From Alphaproteobacteria bacterium (GTDB lineage Bacteria > Pseudomonadota > Alphaproteobacteria > Sphingomonadales > Rhodothalassiaceae): a stretch of 14,319 nt of DNA. The first letter of the stretch is position 1. Each line of letters begins with the position of its first letter. Where the stretch lies: NCBI GenBank assembly GCA_003694205.1, contig RFKS01000083.1, forward strand, positions 1 through 14,319, given 5' to 3'. This document shows positions 7,127-14,319 of this stretch, in pieces. A program made the translations under genes and the position numbers. Under the pieces are notes generated by a model. It made no database searches and had not been told where the DNA came from. It saw nothing but the letters and a program-made list of their open reading frames with translations.

Positions 7127-8329
7127 ATGCCGCCCGGCTCAGGCAACCCGGTTTGGAATGTGATGGCACCGACCCCGCCCCTGCGCCATCGAGCGATGAT
7201 CGTTGCTCTCGTGATTGTGCTCGGCCTGCTCGTGGCACTGGGCTTTGCCGGCCTGCGCGGTGGCGGCGGTGAGGCGACGGATGGTGTCGAGCGGGCACTG
7301 CCGGTCTCCACCACCCGGGTGCATCTCGAGAAGAGCTACCGCATGCTGCGCGGCTTCACCGGCCGCGTGATCTCGCGGCGGCGGTCGGATCTCGGCTTCG
7401 AACTCGCTGGTCAGGTGGCGGCGGTGCTCGTCGATGACGGCGACCGGGTGGAGGCAGGGCAAGCGCTGGCCCGGCTCGACACGGCCCGCCTCGATGCCCG
7501 CCGCCGGGAGCTCGTAGCGCAGCGCGCCGAGGCGCTGGCCAATCGCGATCTCGCCGAAAAGACGCGGGCGCGCAATGCGGCGCTTTTTCGCGACGGGCAC
7601 ATTGCGGCCCAGAGACTCGACGAGGCCGAGGCGCAGGCGGCGGCGGCGCGCGCTCGCGTCGCGGCGATCGAGGCCTCGATCGCGGCACTCGATGTCGATC
7701 TCGCGAAGGCCGAGATCCGGGCGCCCTTCAAGGGGACGATCGAGAGGCGGCTGGTCGACGAGGGAACGGTCGTGGCCGCCGGGACACCGGTTCTGCGCCT
7801 CGTCGAATCCGACATGCTGGAGGCCGAGGTCGGCCTGCCGCTCCGTTTCGCACAGGGCCTGAAGCCCGGTGACCATCTTCCCCTCGAGACCGTGGATCAC
7901 GACATCCTGTTCGCGCGCGTGAAGGGAATCGTGCCGGTCGTGCGCGGCGAGACCCGGACCGCGCTCGTCACCCTGACCCTCGCCGGCACCGCCGCCGCCG
8001 CCATCAGCGACGGGGCGCTGGTCACGCTCGAGATGGAGGACAGCATCGACGCAGAGGGCTTCTGGATACCGGTTCGCGCGCTCACCGCCGACGTGCGCGG
8101 TCTGTGGCGGGTGTACAAGGTGGCGCAGGACGATGGCGGCGGCGGCCGCATCGTCTTCGAGAATGTGCAGATACTCTACAGCGAGGACGGACGCGCCTTC
8201 GTATCGGGGACGGTCAGCGAGGGCGATCTGATCGTCGATGGCGGTGTGGCGCGGGTGACGCCGGGCAAGAAGGTGGAGGTGGTGAGCATCGACGGCGCCC
8301 CGATGCGGGTGGCAAGCGGCGGGCAGTGA
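7127..8329 (+). CDS. RND efflux periplasmic adaptor subunit (MFP/HlyD family)
   Basis: A 400-aa membrane fusion protein that links an inner-membrane RND pump to an outer-membrane channel. One N-terminal membrane segment (about residues 23-42, MIVALVIVLGLLVALG) anchors it; there is no lipobox cysteine. The biotinyl-lipoyl-like halves are at about 90-115 (LAGQVAAVLVDDGDRVEAGQ) and 198-222 (IRAPFKGTIERRLVDEGT). They flank an Ala/Arg-rich alpha-helical hairpin (about 118-195), followed by beta-barrel and membrane-proximal domains. The start is uncertain: ATG 7127 best fits the predicted promoter, but ATG 7163 and ATG 7196 are in frame and none has a strong Shine-Dalgarno. The gene ends 3 bp before the RND permease ATG. 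Confidence 0.93.
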   Translation: MPPGSGNPVWNVMAPTPPLRHRAMIVALVIVLGLLVALGFAGLRGGGGEATDGVERALPVSTTRVHLEKSYRMLRGFTGRVISRRRSDLGFELAGQVAAVLVDDGDRVEAGQALARLDTARLDARRRELVAQRAEALANRDLAEKTRARNAALFRDGHIAAQRLDEAEAQAAAARARVAAIEASIAALDVDLAKAEIRAPFKGTIERRLVDEGTVVAAGTPVLRLVESDMLEAEVGLPLRFAQGLKPGDHLPLETVDHDILFARVKGIVPVVRGETRTALVTLTLAGTAAAAISDGALVTLEMEDSIDAEGFWIPVRALTADVRGLWRVYKVAQDDGGGGRIVFENVQILYSEDGRAFVSGTVSEGDLIVDGGVARVTPGKKVEVVSIDGAPMRVASGGQ

Positions 8330-8332
8330 GTC

Positions 8333-11300
8333 ATGCGCAGCTTTTACAATTATCCGCGCCTCGTCGTGCTTCTGCTCCTGCTCATAATTGTTGCCGGGGC
8401 GGCGGCCCTCGGCACCATGCCGCGGCTCGAGGACCCGCACATGAAGAACCGTGTCGCCTTCGTGCTGACGCCCTTTCCCGGCGCGAGCGCAGAGCGGGTC
8501 GAGTCACTGGTCACCGAGAAGATCGAGAAGAAGCTGCGCGAGGTCGCGGAGGTCAAGCATATCAGCTCGGTGTCACGGCTCGGCTTGTCTTTCATCACCA
8601 TCGAGATGAAGGACGAGGTCGAGGATGTGGCGCGCGTCTCGTCGCGTCTGCGCGACAAGCTCGGCGAGATCACGGATTTTCCCGAGGGTGTGGGCAAGCC
8701 CGTCTATGACGACGAGCGCCTCTATGCCTTCACCGCCCTGATCGCGCTGGTCTGGCACGGCAGCGGAGCGCCCAACTATGCCATCCTCGGTCGCCACGCA
8801 AAGGAGCTCGACACCCGCCTGAGCAATGTGGCCGGTACCGATTTCGTCCGCATCTTCGGGCTTCCCTCGGAAGAGATCACGGTCACGGTGGACAATGACA
8901 TGCTGGCTGCGCTCGGCCTTTCCGCAGATGCCGTGGCGGCACGTATCTTCGGCGCCGACGCCAAGAACAGCTCGGGCGTCCTATCGGGCAGCGACGACCG
9001 CTTCGTCGTCGAGGTCGCCGGTGCCTTTGACAATCTTGCACGCATCCGGGCCGTGCCGCTCGCCGCATCGCCGGTGACGGGCATGGTGACCGTCGGCGAT
9101 GTCGCCCGCGTCGAGCGGCGGCATCGTGATCCACCCGAGTCACTGGCCTATCTCGATGGCGAATACGGTGTCGTGGTGGCGGCGCGGATGCTCGAGACGA
9201 CGCGCATCGACCGCTGGATGGATCGCGTCGGCCAGGAGTTGTCAGACTACCAGTCGCGACTGCCAGAAAATATCGAGGCGCGGATCATCTTCGATCAGGC
9301 GAAATACACCAATGCGCGGCTGTCGAACCTGATGGGAAATCTCGCCTATAGCGCGCTCATCGTCTTCACCACATTGCTCGTGACGCTCGGCTGGCGGGCC
9401 AGCATTCTCGCCGGCTCGGTGCTGCCACTGGCGGCGCTTGCCGCACTGGCCATCCTCGATCTCTTCGGCTTCCAGATCGAGCAGATGGTGGTGACCGGCA
9501 TGATCGTCGCGCTCGGCATCATGGTCGACAATGCGATCGTCGTCACCGACGAGGTGCAGACGCGTTTGCTGCGCGGCGAGCGGCGCAGCCACGCGGTCGC
9601 GCGTACGGTGCGCAAATTGTGGCTGCCGCTTCTCGGCTCGACGGTCACCACGGTGATCGCCTTCATGCCCATCATCCTGATGCCGGGCAATGCCGGTGAA
9701 TTCGTCGGCGGCATTTCGGCGAGCGTCATCGCGGCGCTTGTCGCGAGCTATGTCATCTCCTTTACCATCATCTCGACGCTTGCCGGCCGCCTGCTCGAAC
9801 GGCGCAGCGCGGCGGTGGCAATCGACAGCCCGCGCGCAGAGCCCGAGCGCCGCTGGTGGCGGGACGGCATCGATGCGCGCCCCGTGCGCGAGGCCTTCCG
9901 GCGTTCCCTCGAATGGTCGATCGCGCACCCCCGGCGCTCGATCCTGCTCGCCGGCATCCTGCCGATGCTTGGGCTGGTCCTCCTCTATGTCGGACTCACC
10001 GAGCAGTTCTTTCCGCCCTCGGATCGTGACCAGTTTCACATCGAGATGACTCTGCCCGCGAGCGCCTCGATCGAGGACACGCGGCGCATGGTCGAGGAGG
10101 TCGACCAGCTCCTGCAGGCCGACCCCGACATCGTCGAGACCGACTGGTTCATCGGCGAGAGCGCGCCCAAGTTCTTTTACAATCTGCTGACCAATCGCGA
10201 CGGCGTGGCCAATTTCGCGCAGGCGATGGTAACCGCGACCAGCGAGGACGCGACGAACGTCCTCATCGAACGCTTTCAGGCCCTCCTCGATCGCCGCTTT
10301 CCCGATGCCCAGATCCTGGTCCGCAAGCTCGAGCAGGGGCCACCTTTCGATGCGCCCATCGAATTGCGCCTGTTTGGCCCCGATCTCGAGACCCTGCGCG
10401 CTCTCGGTGAGGAGGTGGAAGGCGTGCTCGCGGGGATCCCGAGCGTCATCCACACGCGAACGAGCCTCGCCGTCGGGCGCCCCGAAATCGTCGTCGATGC
10501 CGATGAGGAAACCGCGGCGACGCTCGGGCTCGACCTGCGCCAGGTGAGCAACCAGCTACGCGCCGCGATCGCCGGCGCGGATGCCGGTTCGGTGCTCGAG
10601 GAGACGGAGGAGGTGCCGGTGCGCGTGCGTACCGACCCCGCCGCCCGGCGCAGCCTCGGCGGGCTACGCTCGCTCGAGATCGTGCCCCGCAATCCCGGCC
10701 GCGAGCGCGACGACAGCTATGCCGGCGTGCCCCTTACCGCGCTCGCGCGCGTGCACCTGACCCCGTCGGTGGGAGCGATCCCGCGGCGCGATGGTGAGCG
10801 TGTCAACACGGTGCAGGGCTTTCTGAGGCCGCACGTCCTGCCAGAGACCGCCTTTCAGGAACTGCGCCGGCGGCTGGCCGAGAAGGGCTTCACCGTGCCG
10901 CCCGGCTATCGGCTCGATATCGGCGGCGAGAGCGAAAAGCGCAACGAGACTGTCGGCAAGCTGCTCGCGCGTGCCTATGTGCTCGCAGTGCTGATGGTGA
11001 TCGCCATCGTGCTCACCTTCAACTCTTTCCGGCTTGCCGGAATCACCTTTGCTTCGGCCTTGCAGGCGGGCGGTCTCGGGCTGCTTGCAGTATGGCTTTT
11101 CGGCTATCCGCTCGGTTTCGTCGTTATCATCGGGCTCATGGGCCTCATCGGTCTCGCCATCAACGCCTCGATCGTCATCCTGTCGGAGCTAAAGGGCGAT
11201 CCCGCTGCGGTGGCAGGCGACGAGGCGGCGATCGTCCATGGCGTGATGTCGACCGGTCGCCACATCGTCTCGACGACGCTGACCACCGTCGGCGGCTTCA

Positions 11301-11500
11301 TGCCGCTCGTCCTGTCCTCGAGCGACTTCTGGCCACCCTTCGCCATCGCCATCGCCGGCGGCACGCTGCTCACCATGATCGTGTCCTTCTACTTCGCCCC
11401 GGCGGCATTCAAGGTCGCTCTCGCCTGGCGCCCGTTGCGCGGGGCCGATGCCGCGTCCGGCGGGTCGCCGCAGCCGCTCGGTCCGCAGCCGGCGGCGTAA
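8333..11500 (+). CDS. RND efflux permease (HAE-1/AcrB-like superfamily member)
   Basis: A 1055-aa proton-driven exporter of the inner membrane with the usual duplicated layout. TM1 (about 9-27) is followed by a large periplasmic porter region, a TM cluster (about 335-485), a second TM near 535-553, a second periplasmic loop, and a TM cluster near 880-1032. TM4 reads LGIMVDNAIVV, so the AcrB Asp407-Asp408 pair is Asp399-Asn400. TM10 reads GLAINASIVIL, with Ile943 where AcrB has Lys940. These changes are seen in some HAE-1-like branches and imply an altered proton relay. It is 3 bp from the adaptor gene and under the divergent TetR. No outer-membrane factor follows; a TolC-like protein must come from elsewhere. 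Substrate unknown. Confidence 0.95.
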   Translation: MRSFYNYPRLVVLLLLLIIVAGAAALGTMPRLEDPHMKNRVAFVLTPFPGASAERVESLVTEKIEKKLREVAEVKHISSVSRLGLSFITIEMKDEVEDVARVSSRLRDKLGEITDFPEGVGKPVYDDERLYAFTALIALVWHGSGAPNYAILGRHAKELDTRLSNVAGTDFVRIFGLPSEEITVTVDNDMLAALGLSADAVAARIFGADAKNSSGVLSGSDDRFVVEVAGAFDNLARIRAVPLAASPVTGMVTVGDVARVERRHRDPPESLAYLDGEYGVVVAARMLETTRIDRWMDRVGQELSDYQSRLPENIEARIIFDQAKYTNARLSNLMGNLAYSALIVFTTLLVTLGWRASILAGSVLPLAALAALAILDLFGFQIEQMVVTGMIVALGIMVDNAIVVTDEVQTRLLRGERRSHAVARTVRKLWLPLLGSTVTTVIAFMPIILMPGNAGEFVGGISASVIAALVASYVISFTIISTLAGRLLERRSAAVAIDSPRAEPERRWWRDGIDARPVREAFRRSLEWSIAHPRRSILLAGILPMLGLVLLYVGLTEQFFPPSDRDQFHIEMTLPASASIEDTRRMVEEVDQLLQADPDIVETDWFIGESAPKFFYNLLTNRDGVANFAQAMVTATSEDATNVLIERFQALLDRRFPDAQILVRKLEQGPPFDAPIELRLFGPDLETLRALGEEVEGVLAGIPSVIHTRTSLAVGRPEIVVDADEETAATLGLDLRQVSNQLRAAIAGADAGSVLEETEEVPVRVRTDPAARRSLGGLRSLEIVPRNPGRERDDSYAGVPLTALARVHLTPSVGAIPRRDGERVNTVQGFLRPHVLPETAFQELRRRLAEKGFTVPPGYRLDIGGESEKRNETVGKLLARAYVLAVLMVIAIVLTFNSFRLAGITFASALQAGGLGLLAVWLFGYPLGFVVIIGLMGLIGLAINASIVILSELKGDPAAVAGDEAAIVHGVMSTGRHIVSTTLTTVGGFMPLVLSSSDFWPPFAIAIAGGTLLTMIVSFYFAPAAFKVALAWRPLRGADAASGGSPQPLGPQPAA

Positions 11501-11506
11501 CGTGTA

Positions 11507-11740
11507 TCACAGCGCGTCGATCTCGCGGCGCAGCTTCTCGCCCCTGTCGGTGGCGATGCGCTCGAGCGTGCGCACCCGCTCCTCAAGCGCATCGATGCGC
11601 GCGAGCTGGTCGGCGACGCCGAGATTCTTGAGCTGCTCCTCAAGGTCATCGATGCGATGACCGCTCTTCAGCCGGTGTTTGTAGATGCTGCCGATGGTGC
11701 CGATGAGCACGACCAGCACCACCATTTCGAAAACGCCCAT
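11507..11740 (-). CDS. Small membrane coiled-coil protein, PspB-like
   Basis: A 77-aa protein with one N-terminal membrane helix (about residues 3-20, FEMVVLVVLIGTIGSIY) and a basic patch (KHRLKSGHR). A charged coiled coil with heptad-like leucines follows (about 29-75: LEEQLKNL, DALEERVRTLERIATDRG). This layout, with an internal RVRTLERI segment, resembles phage-shock protein B, the small inner-membrane partner of PspC in envelope-stress signalling. No pspA or pspC is nearby, so the family call is tentative. The start is well supported by AAGGAGG five bases upstream. It lies 48 bp after a secreted-protein gene on the same strand, probably in one transcript, and converges on the RND gene with a 6-bp gap. 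Confidence 0.7.
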   Translation of the reverse strand: MGVFEMVVLVVLIGTIGSIYKHRLKSGHRIDDLEEQLKNLGVADQLARIDALEERVRTLERIATDRGEKLRREIDAL

Positions 11741-11745
11741 TCCTG

Positions 11746-11750
11746 CCTCC
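11746..11750 (-). promoter_or_regulatory. Strong Shine-Dalgarno of the PspB-like gene
   Basis: On the minus strand AAGGAGG ends five bases before ATG 11740, one of the best ribosome binding sites in the window. It supports this short gene being real. Confidence 0.7.
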
Positions 11751-11788
11751 TTGCCTCTGTTTTTCCCTCAAATGCGTTGCCGGGAAGC

Positions 11789-12532
11789 CTAACCGGATTC
11801 GCCGCTTGCGGGAACAAAGTCGCGAAAGGTGATGCGCGTCTCCGCCTCGACCGAGATCAGGAAGAGGGCCTTGAGGGCCAGCTCGACGAAAACCTCCTCA
11901 GGCAGGATGTCGCCCGTCACGGGGTGCGGCGCGTAGCGGAAGCGGGTTTCGAAGCGGTTGATCCGGGCCGCGATCGAGGGCCGGAACGCTTCCGGCGCGA
12001 TAATGTCGAGCTCGGCGACATAGGGCACAGGCCCGCGGCGATCGACGATGAGTCGGCTGTCGAGATACTTCGCGAACTCCTTCTCGTCCTCGTCGAGGAA
12101 TGCGGCGCTGGTCTCGCGCAGGCGATAGACGGCACGCTCCGGCGTCATCTCGACGAGATCCGCGTCGTCGGGATCGAGATCCCCGATCACCTCGTTATAA
12201 AGGCGAAAGGCCCGGCCCTCACCCTCGTCGCCCTCATAATCGGCCAGTTCCTCGGCGTCCGGCACATGGCCATCGGATTCTAGAAGCTGCCAGCGCTCGC
12301 TTGCCGGCCGGCGCGGATCGTAGCGCTCGACGCGGTTGATCCTTGTGTCGCCGACATCAAGCCGGAGGTGGCGCGTATAGGCATAGCGCGTTTCCGACAT
12401 GCTGGTGCGGGCCAGTTCGATCGCTTGTTCGAGCAGGGCGCGGGCATCATCTTCTGCCGCGGACGCGCGGGCGCCCGGTGGCACGACAAGGGCGGCAACC
12501 AGTATCAGCGTCGCAAGCAGAAATCTCGACAT
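11789..12532 (-). CDS. Secreted protein of unknown function
   Basis: A 247-aa protein that I cannot place in a named family with confidence. Residues 1-26 form a Sec signal peptide (hydrophobic FLLATLILVAALVV, with AxA sites near ARASA-AED). The mature part has an ERYDPRRPASERWQLLESDG motif (about 69-88), acidic stretches, and a C-terminal half rich in alternating strand-like segments (RINRFETRFRYAP, ALFLISVEAETRITFRDF). This pattern recalls LolA-like or outer-membrane-lipid-binding beta folds, but that is only a structural guess. GAGG about six bases upstream supports ATG 12532. It precedes the PspB-like gene by 48 bp and is divergent from the TPR gene across an AT-rich 182-bp gap. Confidence 0.8.
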   Translation of the reverse strand: MSRFLLATLILVAALVVPPGARASAAEDDARALLEQAIELARTSMSETRYAYTRHLRLDVGDTRINRVERYDPRRPASERWQLLESDGHVPDAEELADYEGDEGEGRAFRLYNEVIGDLDPDDADLVEMTPERAVYRLRETSAAFLDEDEKEFAKYLDSRLIVDRRGPVPYVAELDIIAPEAFRPSIAARINRFETRFRYAPHPVTGDILPEEVFVELALKALFLISVEAETRITFRDFVPASGESG

Positions 12533-12572
12533 GTCGGACCTCGCCAGTCATTTTTCACCATATTCGGAATAC

Positions 12573-12593
12573 ATATATCGGAGAGAGATATAT
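12573..12593. promoter_or_regulatory. Dyad ATATATC-N7-GATATAT in divergent gap
   Basis: Perfect seven-base arms surround the spacer GGAGAGA. The right arm also lies in the palindrome GATATATC (12587-12594). It sits in the 182-bp gap between the secreted-protein gene and the TPR gene, 41 bp from the former's start. This AT-rich block stands out from its GC-rich surroundings and looks like a dimeric regulator site. No regulator gene is adjacent. Confidence 0.45.
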
Positions 12594-12669
12594 CAATTGC
12601 AAGTACAAAATCCCCATTGATCCGCATTGTGCGCTCAACCAAACGCCGGCTGCAGGCGTTCCCGAATCG

Positions 12670-12678
12670 TGCTAGACT
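12670..12678 (+). promoter_or_regulatory. Extended -10 element TGCTAGACT of the TPR gene
   Basis: TGC followed by TAGACT fits an extended -10 and lies 36 bp before ATG 12715, leaving a leader of about 30 bases. No good -35 hexamer is seen 16-18 bp upstream, so the call is moderate. Confidence 0.4.
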
Positions 12679-12714
12679 GCACGCAGGGATCGGTGGAATG
12701 GTGGAGACGAGGCC

Positions 12715-13251
12715 ATGGCCTATATGGTCCGAACGATAGCGTTGGCATGCGGCCTTGCGGCGATTCTAGCGTTGCCCGCCTTTTCCGGAGCCGGGGCGCA
12801 GTCGACCGGAAGCCGGATCAATTCGGCGCCGCCCTTCCCGATGGCCCGGATACGCTTTGACGAACCGTCGGAGCTTGGCAAGATCCGCAAGGCACTGGCC
12901 GATGGCGAGATCGACAAGGCGCGCAGGATCGCGAACGATTTCCTCGCCAGCGATCTCGCGCCCGAGATGCGCTATGCCGGTCTCAACGCGCTCTGTGCGG
13001 TGGAGAGCTCGGCAAGGAACTGGTCGGCGGCATTGGCGGCCTGCAACGAGGCCATCCGCATCCGTCCCAATCACTGGATGGCGCTCAATACGCGCGGCAC
13101 GGTCTATTATCTGAGCGGTGACGTGGACAAGGCCCGCAGCGATTTTCGCAAGGCCTATGAACTGGTGCCGGAGAAGGGTGGCAACAGGGATGTCGTGCGG
13201 CACAATCTCGCCCTTGTTGGCGTGACGGTCGGGGACGGCGGAAACAGCTAG
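12715..13251 (+). CDS. Secreted tetratricopeptide-repeat (TPR) protein
   Basis: A 178-aa exported protein. Residues 1-29 are a signal peptide (TIALACGLAAILALPAFSGA with a GAGAQ cleavage region). A short linker leads to about three TPR units at roughly 54-80, 86-118 and 121-152. The last is canonical: WMALNTRGTVYYLSG, then DVDKARSDFRKAYELVP. TPR units mediate protein-protein contacts, here presumably in the periplasm. Cys94 and Cys110 in the mature protein could pair. GAGG just upstream of ATG 12715 supports the start. It stands alone on the plus strand, divergent from the secreted protein of unknown function. No specific partner can be named. Confidence 0.85.
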   Translation: MAYMVRTIALACGLAAILALPAFSGAGAQSTGSRINSAPPFPMARIRFDEPSELGKIRKALADGEIDKARRIANDFLASDLAPEMRYAGLNALCAVESSARNWSAALAACNEAIRIRPNHWMALNTRGTVYYLSGDVDKARSDFRKAYELVPEKGGNRDVVRHNLALVGVTVGDGGNS

Positions 13252-13392
13252 ACCGTGCCGCCGGCTTCGCCGCCCGACACCAAGGTAACGCCCGAATTCA
13301 TTTGCCATTTGCGGCTGTGATACGACTTGGCCGGACGCTCGGCCGGGTGGCGAACGTCCGCGACCTGGAACGATGCGCGCAAGAGATCGCAG

Positions 13393-13409
13393 CAATTGTT
13401 ATCGAATTG
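13393..13409. promoter_or_regulatory. Dyad CAATT-N7-AATTG upstream of the PAS gene
   Basis: Five-base inverted arms (13393-13397 and 13405-13409) around GTTATCG, 24 bp centre to centre from the next dyad. Arms are short, so this is a weak operator candidate. Confidence 0.3.
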
Positions 13410-13418
13410 GAAATATAT

Positions 13419-13431
13419 CAGTTTTAAACTG
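13419..13431. promoter_or_regulatory. Palindrome CAGTTT-T-AAACTG upstream of the PAS gene
   Basis: Six-base perfect arms around a single T, directly preceded by ATATATCA (13413-13420), an octamer also found at 12588-12595 in the other AT-rich gap. Position 38 bp before the PAS start suggests an operator. Confidence 0.4.
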
Positions 13432-13468
13432 GTGTGACCGCACCAATGGATGAGGCAGCAATCGGACC

Positions 13469-14011
13469 ATGACGGCACACCGACGCTCCGCTGCCCGCCC
13501 GCTGTGCCCCGAAGGCTCCCTCTGTGTCAGCGAGATCGCGCCCTGCGACAGGGACGCGATCCCCGAGGATCATCCTGTCCGTGTGTTTGACGACTTCTGG
13601 CACGGCCTGCCGCGGCAGCGGCTGCCGCATCGCGATGCACTCACACCCGCGGCCATCCCTTCGCTCCTCAAGTGGCTGATGATCCTGGAACAAGGGGGAA
13701 CGACGGAGCATCCGACATTTGTCGTCCGCCTGCAGGGAACGGCCGTTCAGGCGCTCAGCGCCGGCAATCTGACCGGCCGTGAACTCGCCGCGTTTACCGA
13801 GGGCGACGCCTACCGCAGTCGCCTTGCCCTCTTCCGCGACGTGATCGCCGCCGCCGCACCGCGCTATGGCCGGGCGACCCTGATCTCGCCGAGCAATGCG
13901 AAGATTCCGACGTCGGTAGGGGTCTTCCCCTTTTGCACGAACGATCCGGCGCGCCATCACCTCGTGATCATCGCTGGCCCCGACGATGCGGCGCTGCGCG
14001 CGGCGCTCTGA
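13469..14011 (+). CDS. PAS domain protein (PAS_5-like)
   Basis: A 180-aa soluble protein without signal peptide or membrane helix. The body matches the PAS_5 pattern common in alphaproteobacteria: [44 protein letters not shown] and the hallmark NLTGREL (100-106). PAS domains sense small ligands or redox state, or dimerise. No kinase, cyclase or HTH domain is attached, so any output must be through a partner. The N-terminal tail has Cys13, Cys19 and Cys26 (C-x5-C-x6-C) ahead of the domain, with Cys156 near the end. The start at 13469 is the best ATG, though the Shine-Dalgarno is weak. The last 55 bases overlap the prmA reading frame antisense. Confidence 0.85.
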   Translation: MTAHRRSAARPLCPEGSLCVSEIAPCDRDAIPEDHPVRVFDDFWHGLPRQRLPHRDALTPAAIPSLLKWLMILEQGGTTEHPTFVVRLQGTAVQALSAGNLTGRELAAFTEGDAYRSRLALFRDVIAAAAPRYGRATLISPSNAKIPTSVGVFPFCTNDPARHHLVIIAGPDDAALRAAL

Positions 14012-14319
14012 CCCCGGCACAGGCGTTTGCGGCACTGCAGACTGACCCAGTCGCCCTCGAACCGGCGGCGCTCGAGGCAGATGCCGTGGCGCCGGTAGGC
14101 GGCGCGCACCTGCGCCTCCTGTGTTCGCAGCAGTCCCGACAGGATGAGCCGGCCGCCGGGGGCGAGCGCGCGCGCGAGCGACGGCGCCATGGCAATGAGC
14201 GGCCGGGCAAGGATATTGGCAACAACCAGATCGAAGGGCGCGGCCGCGCGGAGCCGGCGGTGCGCCATGCCGGGTGCAACGAGCGGAACGAGCGCGGGGC
14301 CGTGCAGGTCGCGCCGGAC
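13957..14319 (-). CDS. prmA: Ribosomal protein L11 methyltransferase, C-terminal part
   Basis: The minus-strand frame is open from the right edge to the TGA at 13957-13959, giving 120 codons of a class I SAM-dependent methyltransferase; the start lies outside the window. [18 protein letters not shown] is the PrmA motif IV region, with the NIL substrate-site block, followed by [13 protein letters not shown] and a terminal EGDWVSLQC. PrmA trimethylates ribosomal protein L11. Homologues normally end just after the WxxL strand. Here about 22 more residues follow (from RKRLCRGQ, basic and Ala/Ser-rich), running 55 bp into the convergent PAS gene. The tail may be non-conserved read-on. Confidence 0.9.
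   Translation of the reverse strand, partial: VRRDLHGPALVPLVAPGMAHRRLRAAAPFDLVVANILARPLIAMAPSLARALAPGGRLILSGLLRTQEAQVRAAYRRHGICLERRRFEGDWVSLQCRKRLCRGQSAARSAASSGPAMITR

Larger units (their letters stand above)
13252..13468. other. Intergenic region upstream of the PAS gene
   Basis: 217 non-coding bases. The first part is GC-rich with only weak hairpin potential after the TPR stop; no convincing terminator. From about 13390 it turns AT-rich and holds two dyads (13393-13409 and 13419-13431) just upstream of the PAS gene, presumably its control region. I could not define a clear -35/-10 pair. Confidence 0.5.

Noticed and set aside
6231..7298. 355-codon minus-strand frame across aceB end, tetR and the promoter gap
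   Set aside because: It spans three unrelated regions including a promoter and has an Arg/Pro-rich product, so it is not a gene.
7139..8440. 433-codon open frame antisense to the adaptor gene
   Set aside because: Its product is low-complexity, His/Arg-rich and has no recognisable domain. It mirrors a clear MFP gene; long antisense frames are expected at this GC content.
9242..10453. 403-codon open frame antisense to the RND permease gene
   Set aside because: The product is Asp/His/Arg-rich with no family motif and lies wholly within a well-supported RND gene.
13393..13409. Resemblance of the dyad to the E. coli lac operator
   Set aside because: Only the AATTGTTATC part matches; symmetry and spacing differ and no LacI-type gene is nearby.

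Overview
The window is GC-rich, densely packed bacterial DNA, and everything in it fits a free-living alphaproteobacterium. This rests on very GC-rich third codon positions, a PAS_5-type PAS protein, the long form of DeoC paired with an aldehyde dehydrogenase, and PrmA ending in the NILA-type methyltransferase block. The genus cannot be told from sequence alone. I see no mobile element, CRISPR array, rRNA or tRNA, and no gene-free stretch longer than about 220 bases.

Region 1 (1-6268) is a divergent nucleoside-catabolism cluster. On the minus strand, deoB, deoC and a NAD(P)-type aldehyde dehydrogenase (cut by the left edge) are spaced 6-8 bp apart, and each Shine-Dalgarno sequence overlaps the end of the preceding gene. 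On the plus strand are a GntR/FCD regulator, a trimeric-type purine nucleoside phosphorylase and malate synthase A; the last two overlap as TAATG. The genes form a chain: purine deoxynucleoside to deoxyribose-1-P (PNP), to deoxyribose-5-P (DeoB), to glyceraldehyde-3-P plus acetaldehyde (DeoC), to an acid such as acetate (ALDH), and, after activation to acetyl-CoA, condensation with glyoxylate to malate. The 170-bp divergent region holds two AT-rich palindromes 22 bp apart centre to centre, the natural candidate operators for the GntR protein. Malate synthase built into a nucleoside operon is the most interesting feature of the window.

Region 2 (6374-11500) is an efflux locus: a TetR/AcrR repressor divergent from a periplasmic adaptor (MFP/HlyD type) and a large inner-membrane RND permease. 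A good sigma-70-type promoter (TTGGAC, 17 bp, TATACA) lies in the divergent gap. No outer-membrane channel gene is present. The permease has Asp-Asn instead of Asp-Asp in TM4 and lacks the TM10 lysine of AcrB.

Region 3 (11507-14319) holds less characterised envelope and signalling genes: a 77-aa PspB-like membrane coiled-coil protein downstream of a secreted protein of unknown function, a secreted TPR protein, a PAS_5 protein, and the 3' part of prmA (ribosomal protein L11 methyltransferase), whose end overlaps the PAS gene antisense by 55 bp. Two short AT-rich intergenic islands in this region carry dyad repeats and share the octamer ATATATCA.
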